Positions 43,221 through 52,569 of a stretch of 64,000 bases of DNA are shown here, piece after piece (the first letter of the stretch is position 1; each line of letters starts with the position of its first letter). The stretch covers positions 1 to 64,000 of the forward strand of contig DATEOC010000076.1 in assembly GCA_035274425.1 (NCBI GenBank), read 5' to 3'. The notes beneath the pieces were generated by a model. The model worked only from the letters and a program-made list of their open reading frames with translations. It was not told where the DNA came from and made no database searches. The translations under genes and the position numbers were made by a program. The stretch is from JADMIH01 sp035274425. GTDB lineage: Bacteria; Chloroflexota; Chloroflexia; QHBQ01; JADMIH01.

Positions 43221-44729
43221 ATGACCAATAGGAAAATTCGCGGAGCAATATTGTCGGTGTTAGCCGCGCTCATTGCCGCGCTCCTACCCGGGCAACGTGC
43301 CTGGGCAGGAAGCGTTGCGGCACCGCCTGCGCAGGCCGGGGGAGTACAGAGGGACGTTACCTATTGCACACCGGGCGGCGTGGCGCTCAAGATGGACGTT
43401 TACTTGCCAAGCACCGGCAGCCCTGGCCTCGCGCCCGCCGTGCTATACCTGCATGGCGGCAGCTGGCGCGCCGGGGACAAGTCGGAGGTGGGGCTGCTCG
43501 CTCCGGGGCTGGTAGCATCGGGTTACGTGGTGGCCTCTATCAACTATCGGCTCGTGCCGCAGTACAGGTGGCCCGCGCAGATCGAGGACGCCAAGTGCGC
43601 CATACGCTACCTGAAGGCCAACGCGGGCCTCTACAACCTCGACCCTGCCCGCATCGGTGTGTGGGGCGCGAGCGCGGGCGGGCACCTGGCAGCCCTGGTC
43701 GGGTTGGCGGGGCCGGAAGCTGGACTTGAAGGGAACGGGGGCTACCAGGAGCAGTCGAGCAGCGTGCAGGCGGTAGTCGATATGTTCGGCCCGACCGACT
43801 TTACTGTCACGCCAGACCCCAACACATCCTCACTGATAGAGGCTCTGCTGAATAAGCCTCTCTCCCAGGCGGGGGAGCTGCTTGCCCAGGCCAGCCCCGT
43901 GACCTACGTGACGAAAGATGCCCCTCCTTTCCTCATCCTGCATGGCGATAAAGACCTGGTGGTGCCATTGAGCCAATCGCAGGAGCTATATGATCGCTTG
44001 AAAGGGGTGGGTGCGACCGCAACGCTTGTCGTCGTGAAGAACGCGGGCCACGCGCTGGTGCCGTCAGGCGGGGCAATCAGCCCAACCCTGGTCGAGCTTG
44101 GAGGTATAATCGTAGATTTCTTCGACCAGCACGTACGTGACGCGAGGCCGGCCCAGCGCCTCTTCCCGGAGACGGGCAAGACGGTGCAGGGCCGCTTCCT
44201 GCAATATTGGACCGCGAATGGCGAGCTGCCTCAACAGGGCTTCCCCATCTCGGAGGAGATGCAAGAGGTTAGCGATACGGATGGTAAAAGCTATACAGTC
44301 CAATACTTCGAGCGCGCTGTGTTCGAGTACCACCCTGAGAAGCAGCCGCCCTTCGATGTGCTACTATCTCTGTTGGGCACCTTCAGGTACGGGGAGAAAT
44401 ACCCTGGCGGCGCGCCCAACCAGAAGCCTAACGTCACGGCGGGATCTGCCCTCGTGCCGGAAACGGGCAAGAGGTTGGGCGGCGCGTTCCTGGAGTACTG
44501 GAAGGCGCACGGCAGCGTCGCGCAACAGGGCTACCCAATCACTGACGAATTCACAGAAGTATCGGACCTCGACGGCAAGCCGTACCTGGTGCAGTACTTC
44601 GAGCGCGCCGTATTCGAGCTACACCCTGAGAACCAGCCTCCTTATGACGTGCTTCTCTCCCAACTCGGCACGTTTCGGTATAAGAGTAAGTATCCTGGTA
44701 GCACAACAGGAGGAGACAGCAAGCGATGA
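43221..44729 (+). CDS. Secreted alpha/beta-hydrolase (esterase) with two C-terminal FxxTG/QYFERAVFE modules
   Basis: 502 residues. Signal peptide about 1-30. Carboxylesterase/HSL-like core 40-310: oxyanion LYLHGGSWRAGDK, nucleophile Ser in VWGASAGGHLA, Asp in LHGDKDLVVP, His in NAGHALVP. Two modules follow (about 313-375 and 412-475): FPETGKTVQGRFLQYW, QQGFPISEEM, YTVQYFERAVFEYHPE, DVLLSLLG. GAGGAA lies 5 nt before the ATG. ATGA overlap with the lipoprotein gene. Confidence 0.88.
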   Translation: MTNRKIRGAILSVLAALIAALLPGQRAWAGSVAAPPAQAGGVQRDVTYCTPGGVALKMDVYLPSTGSPGLAPAVLYLHGGSWRAGDKSEVGLLAPGLVASGYVVASINYRLVPQYRWPAQIEDAKCAIRYLKANAGLYNLDPARIGVWGASAGGHLAALVGLAGPEAGLEGNGGYQEQSSSVQAVVDMFGPTDFTVTPDPNTSSLIEALLNKPLSQAGELLAQASPVTYVTKDAPPFLILHGDKDLVVPLSQSQELYDRLKGVGATATLVVVKNAGHALVPSGGAISPTLVELGGIIVDFFDQHVRDARPAQRLFPETGKTVQGRFLQYWTANGELPQQGFPISEEMQEVSDTDGKSYTVQYFERAVFEYHPEKQPPFDVLLSLLGTFRYGEKYPGGAPNQKPNVTAGSALVPETGKRLGGAFLEYWKAHGSVAQQGYPITDEFTEVSDLDGKPYLVQYFERAVFELHPENQPPYDVLLSQLGTFRYKSKYPGSTTGGDSKR

Positions 44730-45445
44730 GTGACACACCCTTTCACGACGTAGCACGTAGCCGCATGGCGCGCAATCCCCTTTTATGGGTGTTGCTCCTC
44801 ATTTCCTTGCTTACTCTATTGCTCTATGGATGCGATGTCGGAAACAGCATGAACAGCGTACCCACAGGCACTAGCGCCGAAGCGCAAGCCGCAACGATAG
44901 TGCCTACCCAATCGGCACCTACCGCGTCACCTACAATCTGGATCCCACCAACTGCCCTCGTAGGCACGCCCATCCCAGGTGCGCAGGCTACCCTGACCGC
45001 CGCGCCCCAGTTGCAAACGGGGGTACTTACAATCACCAACAAGAAAGGCGAGAAGGTGAATATGACGGTGGAGATAGCCGACACCGAGGCCAGTCGCTCG
45101 CTTGGGCTGATGCACCGCTCCTATATGGACCCGGATGCTGGTATGCTATTCGTCTGGCCGGAGGAGATACAGGGAGGCTTCTGGATGTTCAACACTATCC
45201 TCCCCCTCAGCATCGCCTTCATTTCGGCTGATGGCACCATCCTCAACATCCAGGATATGCAGCCCCTAGACACCAACACCGTCGGCCCGGCAAGCGCCTA
45301 TCGCTATGCCCTCGAAACCAACCAGGGCTTCTTCCGCGCCCATGAAATCACCGAAGGCGACAAAGTCACCCTGCCAGGAGACCAAGCCGCCGTCATTCCA
45401 GGGATGCCAAACTGCTGCTGCCCCGAAAGCGCTGCCTTACCCTAG
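44726..45445 (+). CDS. DUF192 lipoprotein
   Basis: 239 residues. A membrane segment (NPLLWVLLLISLLTLLLYGC) ends in a Cys, so it is a probable lipoprotein. A Thr/Pro/Ala-rich linker (50-95) leads to a DUF192 (UPF0127) domain: VEIADTEASRSLGLMHRSYM, GMLFVWPEE, GFWMFNTILPLSIAFISADGTI. Function of the family is unclear. It ends in NCCCPES, an unusual Cys cluster. Translationally coupled to the esterase. Confidence 0.85.
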   Translation: MSDTPFHDVARSRMARNPLLWVLLLISLLTLLLYGCDVGNSMNSVPTGTSAEAQAATIVPTQSAPTASPTIWIPPTALVGTPIPGAQATLTAAPQLQTGVLTITNKKGEKVNMTVEIADTEASRSLGLMHRSYMDPDAGMLFVWPEEIQGGFWMFNTILPLSIAFISADGTILNIQDMQPLDTNTVGPASAYRYALETNQGFFRAHEITEGDKVTLPGDQAAVIPGMPNCCCPESAALP

Positions 45446-45447
45446 CG

Positions 45448-45670
45448 TGAAACGTGATGCGTGATGCGTGATGCGTGATTATTCAATCACAAAGAACACA
45501 AAGACACAAAGGACACAAAGGTTTTAATAGATTAGCGCAGAGACGCAGATGGCACAGGAGTTTCAACGTATATTAGTCGTAACACTATTCTCACGCATTA
45601 CGCATCACGTTTCACCCATCGTCGTCTGTCGTCCGTCGTCCGTCGTCCATCGTCCGTCATCACGCATCAC
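45448..45670. repeat. Repeat array before the GNAT gene
   Basis: 45448-45480 GTGATGC units, 45485-45520 CACAAAGGA-type units, 45530-45550 GCAGAGACGCAGA, then CACGCAT and CGTCGTC/CGTCCAT tracts (45592-45670). Open frames through it are repeat-driven. Confidence 0.85.
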
Positions 45671-45680
45671 AACTGCCCCC

Positions 45681-46781
45681 ATGGAAGCAAGCAACGACAC
45701 TCTACCGGGCTGGGACGTGCGGCCTTACAGGCCGGGCGATGAGAACGCGTTGGCTGCTTTGTTCTTGCGGGTGTTCGGCAAGGAGGTAACGCCGAAGTGG
45801 TGGCTGTGGAAGCTGAAGGGGCTTACGTCGCCTGTTGAGAACGTTTGGGTCGCCGTCGCGCAGGACGATGAGCGAATAATCGGCCAGTACACAGGCATCC
45901 CCGTGCGTTTGAAGCTCGGCGAGACCATACGTGATGCGATGGTGTCGGTTGATATTATGACCGACCCCGATTTCCGGCGTAGAGGCGTGCTCACGAAGAT
46001 GGCAACGATAGTATATGAAGCGTGGGCCGCCGCAGGGGTGGTAGGGGTGCTTGGCCTGCCGAACGAGCAATGGGGCACGCGCACCTCCGCGCTCGGCTGG
46101 GTGAGGCTATTCCCACTCAGATGGCTTCGCCTCCCTCTGCGTTTGGATGTGATGGCGGCTGGCTCCGGTAAAGTGCCCGGTCCACTCCTCCCCCCTGCTA
46201 AGGCTGTGGGCGCACTCGGCTCTCGTATCTTGCGGGCGCGCTGGCAGCGTAAGACGTGGCGCAGCGCGGGGGTGAGCATCGAGGAGGTCACTTCCAGCGC
46301 GAATCTGCCTGCCTTTGATGCTCTATGGGCCAAGCTGTCAGGGCGATACCGTAACATGGTCGTGCGCGATGGCGAGTGGATCAAGTGGCGCTACCTGGAA
46401 GCGGTAGGCAATCGCTATAGGGTGCTACTTGCCAGCACCAGCGGGGGACCTGCTGGTTATATAGCTTACCGCGTGGATATGGCACCAGGCCGTCCTACCG
46501 GCTACATTGCTGATCTCTTCACCGCGCCTGACACTCAAAACGTCGCACGAGCGCTACTCGGTACGATGCTTGACGACCTGTGGAGGCGCAAAGTGGGTAG
46601 CGTCCTGGCGACTGCTCTGCCTGGTGGCTACCTCGACCACCTACTAACAGCCGTGGGATTCAGAGCTATGCGCGGCGCTTTCAGCACCGAGATGGTGCCC
46701 CTCGATCCCACCCTGGATATTGCCGCCCTCTCCGAGAAGGGAGACTGGCACCTCACGGGCGGGGATTTCGACGTACTATGA
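45681..46781 (+). CDS. GNAT-family acetyltransferase (Acetyltransf_9-like)
   Basis: 366 residues. GNAT fold at the N-terminus: VRPYRPGDENALAALFLRVF, then SVDIMTDPDFRRRGVLTKMA (acetyl-CoA loop, about 93-112). The C-terminal part has a second lobe (WIKWRYLEA, GYIAYRV). The frame extends upstream to 45549 through repeats; I start at the ATG 45681 where homologous sequence begins, though no SD is seen. ATGA overlap with the next gene. Confidence 0.75.
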   Translation: MEASNDTLPGWDVRPYRPGDENALAALFLRVFGKEVTPKWWLWKLKGLTSPVENVWVAVAQDDERIIGQYTGIPVRLKLGETIRDAMVSVDIMTDPDFRRRGVLTKMATIVYEAWAAAGVVGVLGLPNEQWGTRTSALGWVRLFPLRWLRLPLRLDVMAAGSGKVPGPLLPPAKAVGALGSRILRARWQRKTWRSAGVSIEEVTSSANLPAFDALWAKLSGRYRNMVVRDGEWIKWRYLEAVGNRYRVLLASTSGGPAGYIAYRVDMAPGRPTGYIADLFTAPDTQNVARALLGTMLDDLWRRKVGSVLATALPGGYLDHLLTAVGFRAMRGAFSTEMVPLDPTLDIAALSEKGDWHLTGGDFDVL

Positions 46782-47695
46782 GGCAGATGCCCAAAGAGAT
46801 AGTACGCTCCCTGGCTTTCCAGTTAGCGACCGGCTTTTGGGCGCTCCTCTTCTTCCTTGCAGGTAAAGTGTTGCGTCCTAAGCCGGCGCGCCTCCGCGTC
46901 ACCGGACGCGACCACGTACTGGTAATCGCTCCCCACCCAGACGACGAAACGCTCGGTTGCGGCGGGACGATAGCCCTCCACGCGCAGGGGAACGATAAGG
47001 TATGCGTCCTGGTGGTAACGGACGGAGGCGGCTCGCGTGCAGGCGGCCTCACTAGAGAGGAGATGGTGCACAGGCGATGGGCCGAAGTAACGCAGGCGAT
47101 GGCGTTGCTTACACCCTCCGCTCAAGTCGTACAGTTCGCCCTATTAGAGGAGAGTTGGTCCACAAATGACCTGAGCGAGTCGCTTGGTAAGCTGATAGAG
47201 GAGTTTGACCCCACCCTCATTTACGCGCCTTCATGCGTGGACTACCACCCGGACCATATCCGCGTAGCCGAGGTGTTGGTGGATGCGCTCACGAAGACGA
47301 GGCTGGCAAGCTGCCGGGCCATACGGGTGTATGAGGTGCAGGTGCCGCTCACGCCCATACTGGCGAACCTGGCGTCGGACATTACAGCTACCGCTATGCG
47401 TAAGCGTCTTGCGCTATCTTGCTACCAGACGCAGGCCGAGTCCCTGGGAATTGGGCAGGGTGTCCAGGGGTGGCCTTACAGGCACGCGATATATGTGCGG
47501 CTACTCTACAGCGTGAGAGGTCATTCTGAGCTCTTCTGGGAAGTGACACCTGAAGGATATTGCGAGGTCATACAGCGACGCTCCGGTGGGCGATTCCGGT
47601 TCAGGGCATTACGTCGCAGGCCGTTTGTAGACGGGTTTGCGTGGGTCGTGGGGTGGCGAGAACGCGTTCGGCTCAGGCACACTGTGGAAAGCTAA
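46778..47695 (+). CDS. PIG-L family deacetylase
   Basis: 305 residues. Zn-dependent N-acetylglucosaminyl deacetylase fold (LmbE-like): LVIAPHPDDETLGCGGTIAL (about 48-67) and the second motif SCVDYHPDHIRVAEVL. An N-terminal hydrophobic helix (about 8-30) may anchor it. A deacetylase for a sugar or glycolipid, consistent with the glycosyltransferases downstream. Coupled to the GNAT by ATGA. Confidence 0.85.
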   Translation: MRQMPKEIVRSLAFQLATGFWALLFFLAGKVLRPKPARLRVTGRDHVLVIAPHPDDETLGCGGTIALHAQGNDKVCVLVVTDGGGSRAGGLTREEMVHRRWAEVTQAMALLTPSAQVVQFALLEESWSTNDLSESLGKLIEEFDPTLIYAPSCVDYHPDHIRVAEVLVDALTKTRLASCRAIRVYEVQVPLTPILANLASDITATAMRKRLALSCYQTQAESLGIGQGVQGWPYRHAIYVRLLYSVRGHSELFWEVTPEGYCEVIQRRSGGRFRFRALRRRPFVDGFAWVVGWRERVRLRHTVES

Positions 47696-47778
47696 GTCAC
47701 CCATACCTAAGTTACGCGTAGTCAGGGCCGACTCAACGTCAGATAGAGCACATATAAGCTGGAACAGGAGCCTTCGAC

Positions 47779-47805
47779 TTGTCATCCTGAACGAAGTGAA
47801 GGATC
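47779..47805. repeat. Half copy of the MITE-like repeat
   Basis: TTGTCATCCTGAACGAAGTG only; the partner arm is missing. The rest of 47696-47841 shows nothing else. Confidence 0.7.
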
Positions 47806-47841
47806 GGTCTGAGGCAAGATATGAGGCTGGAGGGTGTGGAT

Positions 47842-48216
47842 ATGCTCCGTTATGCTATGAAGGTGCTTATAGTCATATTTACCTGTGCCATTCTCGTGGT
47901 AGGCTCATTCGTAGAAGATAACTTCGGCCTCACTCAAACACTTACAGAACCGATATTCAATTACCCTACTAGCCACTGGCGTTCACCGTGGTACCTCGAA
48001 CGAAGGCCTACTATAGTCCTGATCTTGACCATTCTTCTTGCTCTCGTATTAGTTCGTTCCCATCGCATGCCGAGTACGCGAAAACGCGTTCCAACCACAA
48101 CAACAGATGAAATGCCGTATCCAGCATGGAAAGTGCCCTTCAGGAAATACAAGTACCGCAATTCTGGCGCGATCTTACCGAAGAGACATCCTAAGTATTA
48201 TAGCCAGAGAGCTTGA
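47842..48216 (+). CDS. Small membrane protein, unknown
   Basis: 124 residues, not recognised. Two predicted membrane helices (YAMKVLIVIFTCAILVVGSF and PTIVLILTILLALVLV) separated by about 35 residues, with a basic Tyr/Lys/Arg-rich tail (FRKYKYRNSGAILPKRHPKYY). ATG 47842 is 8 nt after GGAGG; the ATG at 47821 lacks this. Convergent with the mannosyltransferase-synthase gene. Confidence 0.55.
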   Translation: MLRYAMKVLIVIFTCAILVVGSFVEDNFGLTQTLTEPIFNYPTSHWRSPWYLERRPTIVLILTILLALVLVRSHRMPSTRKRVPTTTTDEMPYPAWKVPFRKYKYRNSGAILPKRHPKYYSQRA

Positions 48217-48231
48217 GGCGTTTTCCAAAGG

Positions 48232-48978
48232 TTATCTTGTCAGCCTGGAAGGCTTCGCCACACCCTTGCGCCTGGCGCGCTTGCTGAAGCGTACCTTCCA
48301 CACCATCAACATTGCCTCGGCTACAATCTTGCCATTCATCTTGCTGGTGCCGAGCTTGCGGTCATTGAAGATGATCGGGGTCTCTACAATCTTGTACCCC
48401 ATCTGGTGGGCGCGGTGCGTGACCTCTATCTGGAATGAATAGCCGTTAGACCTGATACCGGCTATGTCTACGTTTTCCAGCACCTCGCGCCGGAACGCCT
48501 TGAATCCGCTCGTCAGGTCGTGGTAAGGGGAGAAGAGGATCATGCGGGCATAGAGCGACCCGCCTTTGCTGATGAACGTGCGTAGGAATGACCAGTTGCG
48601 CGTCCCCCCGCCTTTGATGTTGCGCGACCCAAGCACCAGGTCTGCGCCAGACTCTATCTCGCGTATGAACTGCGACAGGTGAGCGGGGTTGTGGGAGAAG
48701 TCGGCGTCCATCTCGAACAGCACGTCGTACCCGTGCGTCAATCCCCACTCGAACCCCTCGACATAGGCCCGCCCCAGACCCTCCTTCTGCTTGCGATGTA
48801 AGGCGAATACGCGCCCCTCATGCTCCTCGGATAGCGTATCGGCGAGTTGCCCCGTACCGTCAGGCGAGCTATCGTCCACCACGAGGATGTCATAAGGGCC
48901 ACGTGCCAGTATTTCCTCCACCAGAGGGCGCAGATTCTCTATCTCATTGTAGGTAGGTAAGATAATTAAGCTCTTCAA
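48232..48978 (-). CDS. Polyprenol monophosphomannose synthase (GT2, DPM1-like)
   Basis: 248 residues. It transfers mannose from GDP-mannose to polyprenyl phosphate. IILPTYNEIENL, VVDDSSPDGTG, FEMDADFSHNP (metal DxD-type), LVLGSRNIKGG and SGFKAFRREVL are hallmarks of DPM1-like enzymes. No membrane domain, so single-domain type. TTG start at 48978, downstream of the mannosyltransferase on the same strand after a 26-bp hairpin. Confidence 0.9.
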   Translation of the reverse strand: MKSLIILPTYNEIENLRPLVEEILARGPYDILVVDDSSPDGTGQLADTLSEEHEGRVFALHRKQKEGLGRAYVEGFEWGLTHGYDVLFEMDADFSHNPAHLSQFIREIESGADLVLGSRNIKGGGTRNWSFLRTFISKGGSLYARMILFSPYHDLTSGFKAFRREVLENVDIAGIRSNGYSFQIEVTHRAHQMGYKIVETPIIFNDRKLGTSKMNGKIVAEAMLMVWKVRFSKRARRKGVAKPSRLTR

Positions 48979-48990
48979 TCTAACTTCTTT

Positions 48991-49045
48991 GTCTCTCCTT
49001 CACACATATCGGGCGCTGCGCGCCCGATATGTGTGAAGGAGAGAC
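48991..49045 (-). terminator. Perfect 26-bp hairpin between the two glycosyltransferase genes
   Basis: Arms 48991-49016 and 49020-49045, loop TGC, 14 nt after the stop of the gene at 49060 and 12 nt before the next start. It could attenuate read-through or modulate translation of the DPM1-like gene. Confidence 0.75.
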
Positions 49046-49059
49046 GAATAGTCCTCCCT

Positions 49060-50820
49060 TTATGATGATAAGACCGTAGATGCCCGCACAACCTCATCCT
49101 GGGTGGCCGCCGGGGCATCGCGCTTCCAGAGCGGGCGGAGCCATACGTATAGAGTATAGGCCAGGGGCAAAGTATATACCACCAGCGCGGAGGTGACTTG
49201 TATCTCCCGGTTGGGGGCGCGGTTCCAGAGCCAGAGGTAGTCCCAGACGAAATAGTTGAGTACGCCACTTATGCAGAAGAGGAGAGTGCGATGCGCGTAA
49301 GTGAAGCTGGCGATGGGCGCGGTGAGGGCTATCAGCCACATCAAATACCAGGGCTGGAACCAGAGGGTGGCGAACGCCAGGTAGACGAATATTATCTCAT
49401 AAAAGGAGCGCAGGGTGCGACCGACCAACTCATGCCGCTCATCGAGGGTACGGGCATTGCGCCCCAGGAAGAGACGTAAGCTCAGGGCTACCACTACAAG
49501 CCCTACTAAAGTCAGGGCACCATAGCGCACGAGCGATTGGGCAGCCCTATCTCCCATACCAACGTCGAATGCCAGCCAATCAGCCAGCACCTTCGGCAGC
49601 GATGCGGTGAAGAGGCTCTGCCTGCCGAGCGCGCCGATACTCTGGGGTCCCTCCCAGAAGGGCGCATATAGCACGACCGCCATGCCTATAGCCACGATGC
49701 CGCCAATCCACAGCGCCCGCAGAGGCTCGATGAAAGAGCGCGACGGCTCATCGCCATCTCCTCCGACCTCAGCTGGTCCTCCGTCATAGCGGTTGCTCAC
49801 CCTATCGCGCCAGATAGCCGCCGCCGCTACGGGGACCAGCAAGACCGGCACGAACTTGGTGAGCGCACCTGCCATGAGTGCGGGTATCACAGCTGCATGG
49901 CTTGCGCGCACGAAGAAGTAGACTGCCAGCAACAGGAACATCACCACAAAAGCGTCGTTGTGCCCATTGCCCGCAATCTCGAAGATTACAAGGGGGTTCC
50001 AGGCGAAGAAGAGGGTGCCACGCAACGCCCACTCCGGCTTGAGAGTGCGCAGGATGCCGTAGGTAAGCGCCACGCTTGCCGCATACGGCACCAGGACTAA
50101 CACCTTGAAGAATATCAGGTTCCACCACAAGCTATCACCAGCCAGCCAGCCGGTGCCTGCCGACAGCAGCTCCCACACCGGACCATAAGGCGATCCCTCG
50201 TCACGCCATGCGACGTAGCGCAGGAAGGTATCGCCGTAGATGCTGTTGGGGACTGTGATGAAGGGGTTGAGGCCGTAGTGGTGAGTGATGCGGGCGCGAA
50301 ATATCTGGTCGAATATGTCGGCAGCGCCAACAGGGTACATGAAGACCATCTGTATGCTGAAGAGGAGCGCCCACCCGACTACCAGCGCAAGCGCCATCCA
50401 CCGGAACGCTCTCGACACGTTCTTGATGGAGGGGCAGAGCCGGAACGCCAGGTAGTAGCATACGAAGAGCACCACCCAGGTGAAAGCCCAGGCGTTGGCT
50501 GATTGCGGGGTGTGGCCGTTGATCTTCGCCAGGTCAAGGAGGGGAGTGTCATAGTACTCTGAGAGGAGATAGGGCCGTACGAAGCCGAGGTAATAGGCCA
50601 CGCCAGATACCCCGGCCAGCACCGCCAGCACTGCCAGCAGCAGCCACCTATCCTGTAGCGGCTCTTCAAGAGGTATGGTAGGGGCACCGCGGCGCTCCAC
50701 CCACTCCATCGTTGCTAACCCTGTGTGAGGCTGCGATGTATCCTGGGCATCCACGACATCACGCCCATTATGCACAGATTGAAGGCCCTGGGGATTTTCC
50801 GTCTCGGTAGGGGTAGTCAT
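49060..50820 (-). CDS. Polytopic GT-C mannosyltransferase (GT87/MptB-like)
   Basis: 586 residues. A hydrophilic N-terminal 60 residues, then about 12 membrane helices. The first loop has the acidic motif of polyprenol-phosphate-dependent GT-C enzymes (YPVGAADIFDQIFRARITHHYGLNPF), with SPYGPVWELLSAG and LFFAWNPLVIFEIAGNGHND, typical of MptA/MptB-like mannosyltransferases. Probably uses the mannosyl-lipid made by the DPM1-like enzyme downstream, for a glycan or glycolipid of the envelope. Confidence 0.85.
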   Translation of the reverse strand: MTTPTETENPQGLQSVHNGRDVVDAQDTSQPHTGLATMEWVERRGAPTIPLEEPLQDRWLLLAVLAVLAGVSGVAYYLGFVRPYLLSEYYDTPLLDLAKINGHTPQSANAWAFTWVVLFVCYYLAFRLCPSIKNVSRAFRWMALALVVGWALLFSIQMVFMYPVGAADIFDQIFRARITHHYGLNPFITVPNSIYGDTFLRYVAWRDEGSPYGPVWELLSAGTGWLAGDSLWWNLIFFKVLVLVPYAASVALTYGILRTLKPEWALRGTLFFAWNPLVIFEIAGNGHNDAFVVMFLLLAVYFFVRASHAAVIPALMAGALTKFVPVLLVPVAAAAIWRDRVSNRYDGGPAEVGGDGDEPSRSFIEPLRALWIGGIVAIGMAVVLYAPFWEGPQSIGALGRQSLFTASLPKVLADWLAFDVGMGDRAAQSLVRYGALTLVGLVVVALSLRLFLGRNARTLDERHELVGRTLRSFYEIIFVYLAFATLWFQPWYLMWLIALTAPIASFTYAHRTLLFCISGVLNYFVWDYLWLWNRAPNREIQVTSALVVYTLPLAYTLYVWLRPLWKRDAPAATQDEVVRASTVLSS

Positions 50821-50867
50821 GCGGCTCCTCCGGCGTGCGTGTCATTATAGCATACGCGCTGGGGCTA

Positions 50868-51032
50868 CGGACGACAGACGACAGACGACAGACGACAGAC
50901 GACGGACGACGGACGACGGACGACAGATTTCACCGCAGAGACGCAGAGACGCAGAGGTTATTGAGGATTCACGCATCACGCATCACGTTTCGTCGTCCGT
51001 CGTCCGTCGTCCATCGTCTGTCGTCTGTCGTC
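50868..51032. repeat. Composite heptamer cassette, 165 bp
   Basis: GACGACA/GACGACG units (about nine), TTCACCGCAGAGACGCAGAG, a short TTATTGAGGATTC link, CACGCAT units, then CGTCGTC/CGTCTGT units. Same order as 52570-52730. It separates divergent genes. The outer tracts are complementary. Confidence 0.9.
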
Positions 51033-51096
51033 ATTGCGCTCACGCTCTATCAATGCTATGCTATTGTGAACGGTAAGCTAAACGCGAGGTGGGTTG

Positions 51097-52560
51097 ATGC
51101 AGGACAGGGTGACGCCTGTGGAGGTGACGCTGTCGCCGCCTGAGTTGGTAGTATCTCCGGGCGGGCCGCCGGTGGAGATAACGGCAACCGTCTATAACAT
51201 GGGTAGCGAAGTTGACCAGTACGGCATCGCTATCGAAGGGCTGCCCCCCGGCTGGTGGACCGCGCAGGTATCCGCCGTCGCGCTCTTTCCGGGCGATAGC
51301 ATCCCACTCGCCATAACTGTCCACCCGCCGGGGGACGGGAGCGCACAGCCAGGCCGGTACACATTCACGGTGCGCGCCCACTCTAACACCGACCCCACGC
51401 TTGCCGCGACAGCCACCGGCACGGTGCAGATCGGCTCGCCGGGTACGCCCGCACTCTTCCGGTTGGAGCTTGCGCCCAAGCGGGTCATGGCCCACAGCGG
51501 TAAATATCGAGTAACGCTGGCGAATGGGAGTAGCGAGCCTCTACAGGTCCGCCTCGGAGCGCGAGACGACCGTTCCTCCCTCAACTATGCTTTCGCGAAT
51601 CCACAGGTAGTCGTGCCCCCGAACGGCAGACTCACCGTGCCCCTCACTGTGAAACCAAAACAGGCACAGATGGTAGGCGGGCAGAACCGGCAATACAAAT
51701 TCACGGTGGGAGGATGGCCGGCGGATGGCGGGACCATGAAGGAGGATAGCGCCGAGTTGGTGCATACGCCACGCTTCGCCATCTGGCTGCTGGCAACGCT
51801 TGCTGCGCTGGCCGTGCTCTTGCCCATCGCAGGCTTTGTGGCCTGGAGGAGCCTGGCAGGTGGGACTGCGCCGGGTGGGGCAATTTCCGACCCAACAGCT
51901 ACAACCTTGCCCACCTCACAGGCAATAGTCCCTACAGCTACGATACCAACTGTGATCGCGGACAACCCTACAGAGACACCAGGAGAGATCGTTTCGCTCT
52001 TCAACACGCCAACCCCCCAGGCTGAGGAGTGCAAGCTCTGGATTATGGAGCATAGGGGTAGCAGGGACACGCGATTCCCGCCCGGCCTGGCGGGCACCCA
52101 ACCTTACGATTATGGGGGTCGCACTTACCAGTACAAGTCGGAGTACATCTCTACCCTCTTCGTGGACCAGACAGGTGTGATCTCCGACGTAGACGTGGGG
52201 CGCATAGACATATTCCGGGTGCCTTACGAGAAGAACGACGCCATCGCGGGCACGCTCATCTCGCCGTCGGGTACGAAGGTGCAGCTCTTTAGCTGGATAT
52301 GTGGTGCGGGTGCGAGCGGCGGCAACGCGATCAGCATGCACATCACGCTGGATGACAGCGCCGAAGCAGAAGTGCCTTACTCGTGCACAGACAATTTCGC
52401 AGGGGTCTTCAGGCCCGCGCCGGGCAATCTCTCACGTGTAAAGGGCGAAGGGGCCAAAGGCAACTGGATATTGCAGATAGACAGGTACTCCGACGACGAA
52501 AACCCTGGCGGCTTCTTCAACAAGTGGGAGCTGGGGGTCTGTGCTATTAAGAAGCCGTAG
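51097..52560 (+). CDS. NPCBM/NEW3-like and P-domain-like membrane protein
   Basis: 487 residues. Two Ig-like domains (about 1-105 and 115-215): VTLSPPELVVSPGGPPVEITATV, LPPGWW; LELAPKRVMAHSGKYRVTLAN. A membrane helix follows (IWLLATLAALAVLLPIAGFV), then a Thr/Pro linker. C-terminal domain about 330-487 resembles the proprotein-convertase P-domain (GRIDIFRVPYEKNDAIAGTL, GNWILQIDRYSD, GGFFNKWELGVCAI). Possibly an adhesion or scaffold protein; no enzyme site seen. ATG 51097 has GAGG 7 nt upstream. Confidence 0.7.
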   Translation: MQDRVTPVEVTLSPPELVVSPGGPPVEITATVYNMGSEVDQYGIAIEGLPPGWWTAQVSAVALFPGDSIPLAITVHPPGDGSAQPGRYTFTVRAHSNTDPTLAATATGTVQIGSPGTPALFRLELAPKRVMAHSGKYRVTLANGSSEPLQVRLGARDDRSSLNYAFANPQVVVPPNGRLTVPLTVKPKQAQMVGGQNRQYKFTVGGWPADGGTMKEDSAELVHTPRFAIWLLATLAALAVLLPIAGFVAWRSLAGGTAPGGAISDPTATTLPTSQAIVPTATIPTVIADNPTETPGEIVSLFNTPTPQAEECKLWIMEHRGSRDTRFPPGLAGTQPYDYGGRTYQYKSEYISTLFVDQTGVISDVDVGRIDIFRVPYEKNDAIAGTLISPSGTKVQLFSWICGAGASGGNAISMHITLDDSAEAEVPYSCTDNFAGVFRPAPGNLSRVKGEGAKGNWILQIDRYSDDENPGGFFNKWELGVCAIKKP

Positions 52561-52569
52561 CTGTGAGGG

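Noticed and set aside
45549..45680. N-terminal extension of the GNAT protein
   Set aside because: It is built of CACGCAT and CGTCGTC repeats and lacks an SD.
50868..51032. CRISPR array
   Set aside because: Units are 7 bp in direct tandem with no spacers; no cas genes.
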